A stretch of DNA of 64,000 bases. It comes from Rheinheimera sediminis. GTDB taxonomy: Bacteria; Pseudomonadota; Gammaproteobacteria; Enterobacterales; Alteromonadaceae. The notes below the pieces were generated by a model. It made no database searches. It saw only the letters and a list, made by a program, of their open reading frames with translations, and was not told where the DNA came from. How positions within the stretch are numbered: position 1 is the stretch's first letter; every line of letters begins with the position of its first letter. Position numbers and translations under genes: made by a program. The stretch lies in assembly GCF_004005375.1 (NCBI RefSeq), contig NZ_RZUF01000009.1, positions 62,001-126,000 on the forward strand, read 5' to 3'. Positions 16,588-24,509 of the stretch are shown one piece after another.

Positions 16588-18236
16588 TCTTGTTGGTCCT
16601 TCACCGGTACACGAATAGTGTTAGTTAAAGGTTTTTCTGCTGGGTTTCTCACTGCAGGGCCAGAAGCTGCTGCGGAGCCAGACAAAGTTGCACCTATTCC
16701 AGACAAAGAGCCGACAGCACTACTGATCCCCGAACCTGTTGAAGTCAGGCAGCTGTCCGTTTCGATATAATGCAAAGCCGTTTCCAGCATTCCCTCAGCT
16801 GGATCTCCGAGCTGTTTAGAGAAATCGTCCGCTGCCGCACAGCCTTTGACATCAGCAGCAAATACTGGCGCTGTGGTGGGTTTAAAACCATCTGCATAGT
16901 CACCAAAACCTTTGGAGTTAATACCACTGAACTGAATAGTAAAATAGGTTGTGCCACAGTTATCTGTTGGATAGAAACCATAAGGTTTACCACAGGTTTT
17001 GCCGCCAATCTGGATCACTTCAACATCTATACCCCGCAGGCCGTTCATAAAAGCTTCACTGGCTGAGCAGGTGTTTTCTGTGGTTAAAACATAGATACGA
17101 CTTAAATTCAGATTAGGCAACACTGTGCTGCTTAAGGTGCCTGATTCATAGTTAATTTCACGGTTGTAAAAAGGCGTTGGGCTCAAACTGGCGCCAGTGA
17201 CAGGGTTGGTATTTGGATACTTATCGTTGAACTGCAAACGTTCAAAAAATCTGTTCTGAATAATGTCAGGGCCAGTCACCATATAACCCAGTTGGCCTGC
17301 CAGCGCCAACAAGCCTCCGCCGTTGTATCGCAGGTCTACTACCAGTTCAGAGATGGCGGCATCACGGAATAACTTAACGGCGTTAATTAATTGCTGCTGA
17401 GCCGGTACTATATAACTATTAAACTGAAAATAACCTACAGGACCTGCCTCTGAGTTTATTACTTTGGCATTTTGCACCGGACTGGAAGTTACATCGGCAG
17501 AACGAAGTTGATAACTGACCTCAGTGTTTGCCACAGTGCGGAATTTAAACCTGTGTTGCTCGCCTGAATTGGCAGGAAACAGAGCAGCGTTAATCGCATC
17601 TACACCTGAGTTACTGCTGTCATTTACAAAATTAACACCATTGACTTCCAGCAGAAAGTCACCCCTTTTAACACCTGCCAAAGCTGCTGGTGAATTGGGC
17701 TCAGTGTAGGCCACCACAAAAGAGCGGGGGACTCGGGTAGAACCCACAGACCATTCAATGCCGTAGCCTGAGCTAACCCCTGACTGAGATTGTTGCAGGT
17801 AATCCGCAGTATTTTGGGTAAAATGAAACTGGTCTTTGGCTACACCAGAGTCTGTAACTGCTGTTGTTTTTAACAGATTAAAATAAGCAGGAATGCCATA
17901 ACTGGTTGGGTCCAGATCAGCAACTTCTTTGTACCAGAGATAGGTTCTATTATTCCAGGACCGCAACCACATCTTTTCATGCATGGCTGTACCAGCTTTA
18001 TCCGGATAAACACCGCCATTAAATGGATCTGCGCCAGAGCGCGGGGCAACACAAAAATTCTTAAATTGAGACTCGTCAAGGAACTGACCTGCTGTCCAGC
18101 TTGGAGCCGCTGGGGTGCCGCCGCCAGTACCCCCAGAACCGCCCGAACCCGAACTGTTGCCGCTACCTCCGCCGCAGGCTGTGATCAGGAGCAGGCTAGA
18201 GATCAGGGCTAAAGTTGTTTTTAAGTTCAGTTGCAT
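16584..18236 (-). CDS. S41 family (C-terminal processing type) peptidase lipoprotein
   Basis: This 550-residue lipoprotein has its lipobox Cys at residue 21 (LLITAC), followed by a Gly/Ser-rich tether. Next come an N-terminal helical region, a PDZ domain (about residues 165-215: PNSPAALAGVKRGDFLLEVNG) and the S41 catalytic domain (ELVVDLRYNGGG, then TTENTCSASEAFMNGLRG). The Ser in the SASEAF segment fits the nucleophile position of Tsp/CtpA enzymes. It would act on envelope proteins from the inner face of the outer membrane. A C-terminal extension of about 60 residues is Gly/Ser/Ala-rich. It forms a two-gene unit with the small lipoprotein. Confidence 0.88.
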   Translation of the reverse strand: MQLNLKTTLALISSLLLITACGGGSGNSSGSGGSGGTGGGTPAAPSWTAGQFLDESQFKNFCVAPRSGADPFNGGVYPDKAGTAMHEKMWLRSWNNRTYLWYKEVADLDPTSYGIPAYFNLLKTTAVTDSGVAKDQFHFTQNTADYLQQSQSGVSSGYGIEWSVGSTRVPRSFVVAYTEPNSPAALAGVKRGDFLLEVNGVNFVNDSSNSGVDAINAALFPANSGEQHRFKFRTVANTEVSYQLRSADVTSSPVQNAKVINSEAGPVGYFQFNSYIVPAQQQLINAVKLFRDAAISELVVDLRYNGGGLLALAGQLGYMVTGPDIIQNRFFERLQFNDKYPNTNPVTGASLSPTPFYNREINYESGTLSSTVLPNLNLSRIYVLTTENTCSASEAFMNGLRGIDVEVIQIGGKTCGKPYGFYPTDNCGTTYFTIQFSGINSKGFGDYADGFKPTTAPVFAADVKGCAAADDFSKQLGDPAEGMLETALHYIETDSCLTSTGSGISSAVGSLSGIGATLSGSAAASGPAVRNPAEKPLTNTIRVPVKDQQE

Positions 18237-18402
18237 CGCGTCTCTCCATTTTACTGCGTCGCCAGTGTTTGACTGGCCAGATGGCTTAAAAATTGGTTGG
18301 CAGTTTAGCCGAAAGTAGCATTAAAAACTTCATTTATTGTAACTTTTGTTGCATTAAAGTTATTTTTACGGCTTCAGGTATAGATAATACGCAAAGTATA
18401 AC

Positions 18403-19233
18403 TTAGCGTTCAGTACCTGAGGATTTGCGTTTGGCCGCGCAAACGAAGGCAAAATTTCCTGGCATCACTAAATCAGGGTGGCGGATTTTATTAAACAAAG
18501 CCCAGCCCCCTTTGTAGCGGCCGGGTTCTATACGATGCATATAGTGCCCACCCTTTTGCCCGTCCAGCATGGCAATCACTCTGTTGCCTTCGACCACAAA
18601 GCCGTCACCGAAGTTGTCGATAAACTGGCCTTTTGTTAACAATACTCTATCGTTACAGAGTTGAGCCGTGAACTGCAATTTTCGCTGTTGATCTCGTATT
18701 TTTAAGGTGTTGACTTCATAGCTGTACTCCCAATGTTCAGGGCTGAGTTGAAGTTCACCTTTGTCTACCCGGATCACTGTTTCCCCAGTGTTATCGGACA
18801 ACATAAAAGAAAAGCACAACCAGCCAGATTCAGAATGCAGCGTAAATAACTCCTGTCCATTCACCCAGATACAATATTGCTCGCCACCACTTTGAAGAAA
18901 GTCGGCATACACAGTATTCATACCAACTGATACCTGGACTCTGCGTTCAGGGTCGAAACTGAAACCAGGTTTATTGACACGTTGTTGATTGAATGGCTGG
19001 CTGATGCGTTCGAGCAAAGTACTGGGGCTTAAGAAGGTGCCGTGCAGTTGTTTAGCGTGTAAAGCACAAATCAAAACAGCAGACGGGCTCTTTGGCGACT
19101 GGTAGTAGCGAAACACTGGAGAACCACAAAATACGCAGCCATAAAAACACTGCTGACGTGCTTGTAACTTTTGCTGCTCTGTCAGTTCTGATGCAAGACT
19201 TATGTCCGGATTATGTGCCTCAACTGGCTGCAT
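18403..19233 (-). CDS. Uncharacterised protein with an HNH-like/zinc-finger N terminus
   Basis: The 276-residue protein is of unknown family. Residues 29-65 contain CFYGCVFCGSPVF, then ICALHAKQLHG, a Cys/His arrangement similar to the metal-binding half of some HNH endonuclease modules. The rest (about 95-276) is beta-rich and reads like an immunoglobulin- or lectin-like fold, ending GNFAFVCAAKRK. There is no signal peptide, so it is probably cytoplasmic. It stands alone with a 276-bp upstream region. Cys/His pattern aside, no catalytic motif can be named. Confidence 0.55.
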   Translation of the reverse strand: MQPVEAHNPDISLASELTEQQKLQARQQCFYGCVFCGSPVFRYYQSPKSPSAVLICALHAKQLHGTFLSPSTLLERISQPFNQQRVNKPGFSFDPERRVQVSVGMNTVYADFLQSGGEQYCIWVNGQELFTLHSESGWLCFSFMLSDNTGETVIRVDKGELQLSPEHWEYSYEVNTLKIRDQQRKLQFTAQLCNDRVLLTKGQFIDNFGDGFVVEGNRVIAMLDGQKGGHYMHRIEPGRYKGGWALFNKIRHPDLVMPGNFAFVCAAKRKSSGTER

Positions 19234-19509
19234 AGTGATAAAACCTGCATAAAGTGCGTTGTAAATCTGAAGTCTCTAAATTAACTGAGGAGTGCAGGCT
19301 TTCACAATGGTCAAAAATCGAAAAAGTGAAAAAAGTCCAACCAGTAACGATTTTATACTAAACCAGCCTGTATCCGACCCTACTTTGTGTGTTCGCCTGA
19401 CACAGAGCGTTATTGAGCCCTTTCGATTTTAAAACGTTTATCACAACAATTTAGGTGGTGTTAGCTCAAAATATGCTGGATGCTGTTGCCAGATTTGCTG
19501 AGCGGATTG

Positions 19510-20256
19510 CTACTGGTATTTTAGCAACAAGGGCGCAAACACCGCTGTATCCAGCAGTGCATCCAATGAAGCAATTAGCTGCTGAAGATTTTGATCTTGT
19601 AATCTATTTTGCTGTTGATAGCTTTGAATCAGTTGCGCCAGACTGAAGCCTTGTTTGAGTAGTAGCTGGTTGGCTTCCATAAAAAACAAAGCGCTGCCCC
19701 AATAGGCCGCTTTGTAATTTCGTTGTTCGAGCCAGAGCTTAAGTTGAGTTACAAAAGCCAGTTTTGAACTCCGTAGTTGCGGGAGTAAAGGTTGTAGTTT
19801 TTGCTGATACCAGAAGTTGGGAGTTCCGGCTAATTGCTGCTGTTGCTGTAACACCTGATACTGCATAAAACTGGCAAAACCCTCGGCAAACCATAAATCC
19901 TCTTTGTCGAGCAGGGGCAAAGCCACATGGCTAAACTCATGGGCAGCTGTCCAGTCTTGCTCAAAGGCACTAAGTTCAAAGCTGCTATCGACCTGAAAAT
20001 ACACTTGTTGCTGTTGTATGCGTCTGGTGTAGGCCCAAGGTACAGGTTCATCGGCGATGCGTCGTGCAAGATAAACTTCAGTGATGAAAGGGAAAGGCCC
20101 AAGTAAAGCTTGAGTAGCGTTATAGCTTTGATTTAACCACAGCTCGAGCTTTTGTTGTTCCATATCCGAAAAGTGCTTGCCTCCGTAGATCTGCATCTCG
20201 CCAGCATCTGAGGCTCTTGTACAGAGCAAACACAACCAAAACAGCACTCTTTTCAT
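19510..20256 (-). CDS. Secreted HExxH zinc metallopeptidase (gluzincin-like)
   Basis: I place the start at 20256, where GGAGG lies 6 bases upstream, giving 248 residues with a signal peptide. The longer open frame runs back into a perfect palindrome and is rejected. The zinc motif HEFSH occurs after WTAA, and a downstream WFAEGFASFMQY supplies the third-ligand Glu in the manner of M61/M1-like (peptidase MA) enzymes. The C-terminal half is Gln/Leu-rich and helical. It is probably periplasmic. It has no obvious functional partner; the next gene on this strand is a short solute-binding protein upstream. Confidence 0.75.
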   Translation of the reverse strand: MKRVLFWLCLLCTRASDAGEMQIYGGKHFSDMEQQKLELWLNQSYNATQALLGPFPFITEVYLARRIADEPVPWAYTRRIQQQQVYFQVDSSFELSAFEQDWTAAHEFSHVALPLLDKEDLWFAEGFASFMQYQVLQQQQQLAGTPNFWYQQKLQPLLPQLRSSKLAFVTQLKLWLEQRNYKAAYWGSALFFMEANQLLLKQGFSLAQLIQSYQQQNRLQDQNLQQLIASLDALLDTAVFAPLLLKYQ

Positions 20257-20309
20257 TCGCCCTCCTACCTGATTGTATAACTCTGTTAGCCGCTGTCTGT
20301 CTGCGTTAC

Positions 20310-20343
20310 TTTGTCTAGCCATAGCTTGCTATGGCTAGACAAA
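20310..20343. repeat. Perfect 15-bp palindrome with 4-base loop
   Basis: Arms TTTGTCTAGCCATAG and CTATGGCTAGACAAA surround the loop CTTG. There is no flanking T-run. The inner CATAG-CTTG-CTATG core resembles the central hairpin of the dispersed repeat at 71-190, so it may be a stripped-down relative. It lies just upstream of the metallopeptidase start. Confidence 0.7.
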
Positions 20344-20386
20344 GCGCCTTGAGATCATTAAAAATCTGCGCATTCAGTCAGCAAAG

Positions 20387-20474
20387 ACTTTGTTTGCTTA
20401 ACGTAATTATTTAACTTCGTTGATTTAATTCATTAAATCGAAAAAAGTCGACACTCGTTATCCCGAGTTCAGGC
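20387..20474 (-). repeat. Decayed copy of the MITE found at 38949-39070
   Basis: On the minus strand this matches the first three quarters of the 38949-39070 element: the terminal CCTGAACTCGGGATAA (inverted here at 20458-20473), GTCGACTTTT, the palindrome-rich ATTTAATGAATTAAATC, AACGAAGT, and the following ACGTTAAGCA and AAAGT. The other inverted end is missing. It overlaps the 3' end of the solute-binding-protein gene. Confidence 0.7.
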
Positions 20475-21038
20475 TAAATAGCGTTTATCTTGACTGACTT
20501 GTTGCAAACGGTGTTGAAAAAACTCAGTTAGTCGCTTTCCTTGAGGTGTTTTAGCGCACAAAATGTAACCCAACATATAGGGTTCGGCTTCCTTTATGTT
20601 AAAACTGGTTATGTCACCACTATTGTTGTAATGCTCCAGATAGTGCTGCATTACGTTAGGGTACTCAATTAATAGATCGACTCTGTCTTGTAACAGCATA
20701 TCAATCAGGCCTGCAGAAATTTCCTCCGAACGGCGTTGCCAGAATTTGTGCTGCCAATGTGGCTGTTGTAGCAACGAATCCAGTTGTTCGCCATAAGAAC
20801 GACCACCACCAATGGCAATGGCGCGTTCTGTCGTAGTTTGCAGTGGGACAGCCTGAAAGTTTGGGCTGTCTTTCATCAGGAAATCTAAAGTTAGAGCATT
20901 AAAATCCAGTGCCTGACGGTACTGTTGTGGTTGTTGATGCGCAGAGCTGTCGGTCAGCCAGATAAATTGTTGTAGCGCCAGGCAGGGCCATGTCAAGATA
21001 CAAGTACAGCAAGGAATCATCAGATATTTAAGCATCAA
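20469..21038 (-). CDS. Short periplasmic solute-binding-like protein (possibly truncated)
   Basis: This 189-residue protein has a signal peptide (MMLKYLMIPCCTCILTWP..ALQ). Its C-terminal two thirds resemble the second lobe of family-3 type periplasmic binding proteins related to TIGR02285 (GGGRSYGEQLDSLL, then ISAGLIDMLLQDRVDLLIEYP). Full-length relatives are usually 250-290 residues, so most of lobe 1 seems to be missing. The stop codon (TGA) comes from the inverted end of the decayed MITE copy that overlaps the gene end, so the C terminus was probably altered by insertion. Ligand binding may be lost. Confidence 0.6.
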   Translation of the reverse strand: MMLKYLMIPCCTCILTWPCLALQQFIWLTDSSAHQQPQQYRQALDFNALTLDFLMKDSPNFQAVPLQTTTERAIAIGGGRSYGEQLDSLLQQPHWQHKFWQRRSEEISAGLIDMLLQDRVDLLIEYPNVMQHYLEHYNNSGDITSFNIKEAEPYMLGYILCAKTPQGKRLTEFFQHRLQQVSQDKRYLA

Positions 21039-21156
21039 TAGCCCACCTGCTCCTAGCTTGCATCAAATCAGAAGTTCAGCCTATACCTGTCTTGGTTGTG
21101 GCTGCAATAGCTTAAGACTGCCATTATTTCAGCAGAGGACTCAATGCCTTGTTAGG

Positions 21157-22032
21157 TCACTGCTTAGGCGACTGGCTTTTTCTCGCGGTAAGGCTACTAC
21201 CTAAAGACGCTGCGATAACAGAAAAAATAGCCAACCACTGCAACAGGCTTAATTGTTCGGTCAAAATTATTAAGCCTGCCAAAGCCGCTATAGCAGGTTC
21301 CAGGCTCATCAGAATACTGAAGCTCTGAGCGGGTAAACGTTTTAACGCGACCATCTCGAGGCTATAAGGAATGGCACTGGATAAGAGTGCAACCGCAAAA
21401 GCAAAAGGAATAACAGTCCAGCTGAATAAAGTGCTGCCCGCTGAGACTAAACCTATAGGAAACAAAAACAACGCGGCCACAGCCATACCCAGGGCCACAG
21501 CTGTACCACCATGTACAGCACTGCCCGTTCTTTGGCCAAAGATAATATAACCAGCCCAGCAGGCTCCTGCTCCTAATGCCAAAGCGACACCCACAGGGTC
21601 TAGTGCTGTGGCTTCAGTTTGCCATGGCAATAATAGAGCAATACCCGCCATCGCCAGCGCTACCCAGAGTAAATCCAGCTTACGTTTGGAGGATAACAAA
21701 GCAACGGCCAAAGGACCTGTGAATTCCAGCGCTACAGCTATACCCAAAGGAATACGTTCAATCGCCAGATAAAACATCAGGTTCATGCCGCCTAAGCTGA
21801 TACCGTAAAACCATAAGGCTTTTTGGTCCTGTTTGGCGGGCCATTTTTTCCAGGGTTGAAACACTAAAGATAAAATCAAAGCCGCAAAACCAACCCGTAA
21901 TGCTGTTGTGCCCTCAGGCCCAATAATGGGAAATAAAGTTTTGGCTAACGAAGCGCCAGATTGGATCACCACCATAGCAACCAACACAGAGGCAATGGCC
22001 CACCAAAACGTGGCGTTACGGCTTTGTGGCAT
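21157..22032 (-). CDS. rhtA: RhtA-like EamA family transporter (threonine/homoserine efflux type)
   Basis: This 291-residue protein has ten predicted membrane helices in two EamA repeats, and its sequence flow fits RhtA (SGASLAKTLFPIIGPEGTTALR, YLAIERIPLGIAVALEFTGPLAVAL, SSAIPYSLEMVALKRLPAQSFSILMSLEPA). RhtA exports threonine, homoserine and related compounds from the cytoplasm. The EFTGPL and SLEPAIAAL segments mark the two repeats. It is monocistronic, with its own upstream region. The exact substrate range is inferred from the family. Confidence 0.85.
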   Translation of the reverse strand: MPQSRNATFWWAIASVLVAMVVIQSGASLAKTLFPIIGPEGTTALRVGFAALILSLVFQPWKKWPAKQDQKALWFYGISLGGMNLMFYLAIERIPLGIAVALEFTGPLAVALLSSKRKLDLLWVALAMAGIALLLPWQTEATALDPVGVALALGAGACWAGYIIFGQRTGSAVHGGTAVALGMAVAALFLFPIGLVSAGSTLFSWTVIPFAFAVALLSSAIPYSLEMVALKRLPAQSFSILMSLEPAIAALAGLIILTEQLSLLQWLAIFSVIAASLGSSLTARKSQSPKQ

Positions 22033-22188
22033 AAGATTCTCACAACAGGACTAAAGAAAACGCATTTTACCATTCAAGTTCAGTGGCGAGCGACAGGAAA
22101 TATCAGATCTTTCGCGGCCTTTATCTGGTGAGCTTATGCAGTTTGCGATAGTCTGCTGCATTACCTCAAACCGCTTGTCAGGATTTTT

Positions 22189-23190
22189 ATGAAGTTACTC
22201 CGTATTCCACTTTGGCTTTGGTTGGTCTTGATTGTTGCAGGCCTTGGTTATGCTTTTCATCCTTATTTACTGGAACAGCTGAATCAATTGGAGCAAAAGC
22301 GTTTGCAGTCTCAGCCCTTATCTAAGGTCAGTGCTATGCCAGAACGGCTGGATTTTCAGCAACAAATGGCTGATTTAACTTACCTGGCTTCTGATGAGCT
22401 GGCGGGTCGTGGAACAGGTCAACCGGGCGGCTTAAAAGCCCAGCAATGGCTGGTGACTCAGTTCACTGCTATTGGTTTGGTCGCAGCTGGTACAGAAGGT
22501 TATTTACAGCCTTATCAGCCGACCTCAGGTAAAGCCCAGCTAATGAAAGGTTCTGCTAATGTATTGGGCCGGATTGAAGGCTCGGATCCCAGCTTACCTT
22601 TGCTGGTGCTGACAGCGCATTATGATCATTTAGGTTTACATCAGGGCAAGATTTACTTCGGCGCTGATGATAATGCTTCAGGTGTGGCAGCTTTGCTGGC
22701 CATAGCGCGTTATTTTAAACAGCATCCGCCTCGCCATACTTTGTTGTTTGCCGCTTTGGATAATGAAGAAACCGGCATGTGGGGCGCCCGAATGTTGTTT
22801 GAGCAAGAGCTGCTGAAGCCGGAACAAATCAAGCTGAATATCAATATGGATATGCTCAGTCACGATACCAATAAGCAACTCATAGCGGTTGGCTCTTATC
22901 ATTATCCAGAGCTGGAACAACCTCTGCTGCAACTGCAGCAACAAAGCTCTGTGCGCTTGTTATTGGGCTATGACAGACCTGCATGGCGGGTCGGCACTCA
23001 TCAGGATTGGACCTTAAGTTCAGACCATAGAGAATTCCATAAACGACAGGTGCCTTTTGTGTATTTTGGCGTGCCGGATCATGCGCATTATCATCAGCCC
23101 ACAGATACAATAGAAAATGTCGATCAGGCGTTTTATCGTGAAGTCAGTGAAACAGTGCTGGATGCAGTGCTGGTATTTGACGCCCGTTGA
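22189..23190 (+). CDS. M28 family zinc aminopeptidase, membrane-anchored
   Basis: The 333-residue protein has an N-terminal anchor (about residues 8-24) and a single M28 di-zinc peptidase domain. Metal and catalytic residues visible are the His in TAHYDHLG, the Asp in GADDNASG, Glu-Glu in DNEETG, the Asp in NMDMLSH, and the final His in HYHQPTDT. It would cleave N-terminal residues of peptides in the periplasm. The Lys/Pro-rich region before the domain is short. It lies on the plus strand just before sbcD, with an 86-bp gap. Confidence 0.88.
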   Translation: MKLLRIPLWLWLVLIVAGLGYAFHPYLLEQLNQLEQKRLQSQPLSKVSAMPERLDFQQQMADLTYLASDELAGRGTGQPGGLKAQQWLVTQFTAIGLVAAGTEGYLQPYQPTSGKAQLMKGSANVLGRIEGSDPSLPLLVLTAHYDHLGLHQGKIYFGADDNASGVAALLAIARYFKQHPPRHTLLFAALDNEETGMWGARMLFEQELLKPEQIKLNINMDMLSHDTNKQLIAVGSYHYPELEQPLLQLQQQSSVRLLLGYDRPAWRVGTHQDWTLSSDHREFHKRQVPFVYFGVPDHAHYHQPTDTIENVDQAFYREVSETVLDAVLVFDAR

Positions 23191-23276
23191 TACCAGCTTC
23201 TGAGCAACTTATGAAAGTGGTAGCCCTGTGCTATGCTGGCCTTATTCCGGCATAGCGCAGCGTATCCAAGTTTTTT

Positions 23277-24509
23277 ATGCGTATTCTCCATAGCTCCGAC
23301 TGGCATTTAGGCCAGCATTTTATTGGCAAAAGCCGAGCAGACGAGCACAAAGCTTTGTTTGGCTGGCTAAAGCAACAGATTGAATTGCATCAGGTGGATG
23401 CATTGATTGTAGCGGGCGATATTTTTGATACCACTACTCCCGCCAGTTATGCCCGTGAGTTGTATCATCAACTGATTGTTGATTTACAACCCACAGGTTG
23501 TCAGTTGGTCATGCTGGGTGGCAATCACGATTCAGTCGCTGTACTGCAGGAAGGCAAAGAATTACTGGCTTGTTTGCATACCCAAGTGGTACCAGGCTGG
23601 CTGGGTGCTGCAGAATCTCATCTTCTGGTACTGAATAACAAAGCAGGCGAACCAGGTGCTATTCTGGCGGCTTTGCCTTTTTTGCGTTCCCGCGATTTAC
23701 TGCAAAGCCACAGTGGTCAGCAGGCCAGTGATAAACAGCAGCAATTGCAGCAAGCCATAGCCGACTGTTATCAGCAGTGTTTCGCTAAAGCTCAGGCGCT
23801 GAAAGCCGAACTTGGGCTGGAGTTGCCCTTGTTAGCAACAGGGCACCTGACGACAGTAGGTGCCAGCAGCAGTGAGTCGGTACGGGAAATTTATATAGGC
23901 TCTTTGGAGGCCTTCCCGGCCAGCGTTTTTCCGGATTTTGACTATATAGCTTTGGGCCATATCCATCAGCCTCAGTTGGTTGCAGGCAAAGCGCATATCC
24001 GTTACAGCGGCTCGCCTATTCCTTTGAGTTTTGATGAAGCAAAACAGCAAAAATCCATGGTCTTGCTGGATTTCAGCAGCCTTGAAGCCAAGATTGAGCT
24101 GCTACCCATTCCTTGTTTCCAGCCGCTTTTGAGCCTGAAATGCAGCTTAACTGAACTCCATACTTTATTGCAGCAACCACTGGCGATGCTACAACCCGGA
24201 CAAAAACTCTGGCTGGAGCTGGTATTGACGGGCAGCGACGGTTATCTGAGTGATTTGCAAAGCCAGGTGCAACAGCATCTCGAGGCGTTACCCGTAGAAC
24301 TGCTAAAACTACGTCGGGCACGCCAGACCGCTATTGGTGTTTTGCAGGCTGATCAGCAAGAGTCGTTGCATGAAATGACACCGGATCTGGTATTGCAGCG
24401 ACGGCTTGCCACTGAAGAGCTCACCGACAGCGAACAAGCAGAATTTCAGCAGATGTTGCAGCAGGTTCTGACACAGTTGCAGCAACCAGAACCGCAGGTG
24501 CAGCCATGA
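23277..24509 (+). CDS. sbcD: SbcD, nuclease subunit of the SbcCD complex
   Basis: This 410-residue calcineurin-like phosphoesterase starts MRILHSSDWHLGQHF. The Mre11-type metal-binding motifs are all present: SDWHLG, GDIFD, GGNHDS, TGHL and GHIHQP. With SbcC it forms the Mn2+-dependent nuclease that opens DNA hairpins and processes blocked ends. The stop overlaps the sbcC start by 4 bp (ATGA), the usual sbcDC arrangement. Length is normal for the family. Confidence 0.95.
   Translation: MRILHSSDWHLGQHFIGKSRADEHKALFGWLKQQIELHQVDALIVAGDIFDTTTPASYARELYHQLIVDLQPTGCQLVMLGGNHDSVAVLQEGKELLACLHTQVVPGWLGAAESHLLVLNNKAGEPGAILAALPFLRSRDLLQSHSGQQASDKQQQLQQAIADCYQQCFAKAQALKAELGLELPLLATGHLTTVGASSSESVREIYIGSLEAFPASVFPDFDYIALGHIHQPQLVAGKAHIRYSGSPIPLSFDEAKQQKSMVLLDFSSLEAKIELLPIPCFQPLLSLKCSLTELHTLLQQPLAMLQPGQKLWLELVLTGSDGYLSDLQSQVQQHLEALPVELLKLRRARQTAIGVLQADQQESLHEMTPDLVLQRRLATEELTDSEQAEFQQMLQQVLTQLQQPEPQVQP

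Noticed and set aside
19307-19432. 41-codon frame starting MVKNRKSEKSP
   Set aside because: Weak ribosome site and no recognisable features; it lies in the upstream region of the minus-strand zinc-finger gene. Left as unsupported.
20257-20322. Upstream extension of the metallopeptidase
   Set aside because: It reads through a perfect palindrome and removes the N-terminal position of the signal peptide; a strong ribosome site supports 20256.
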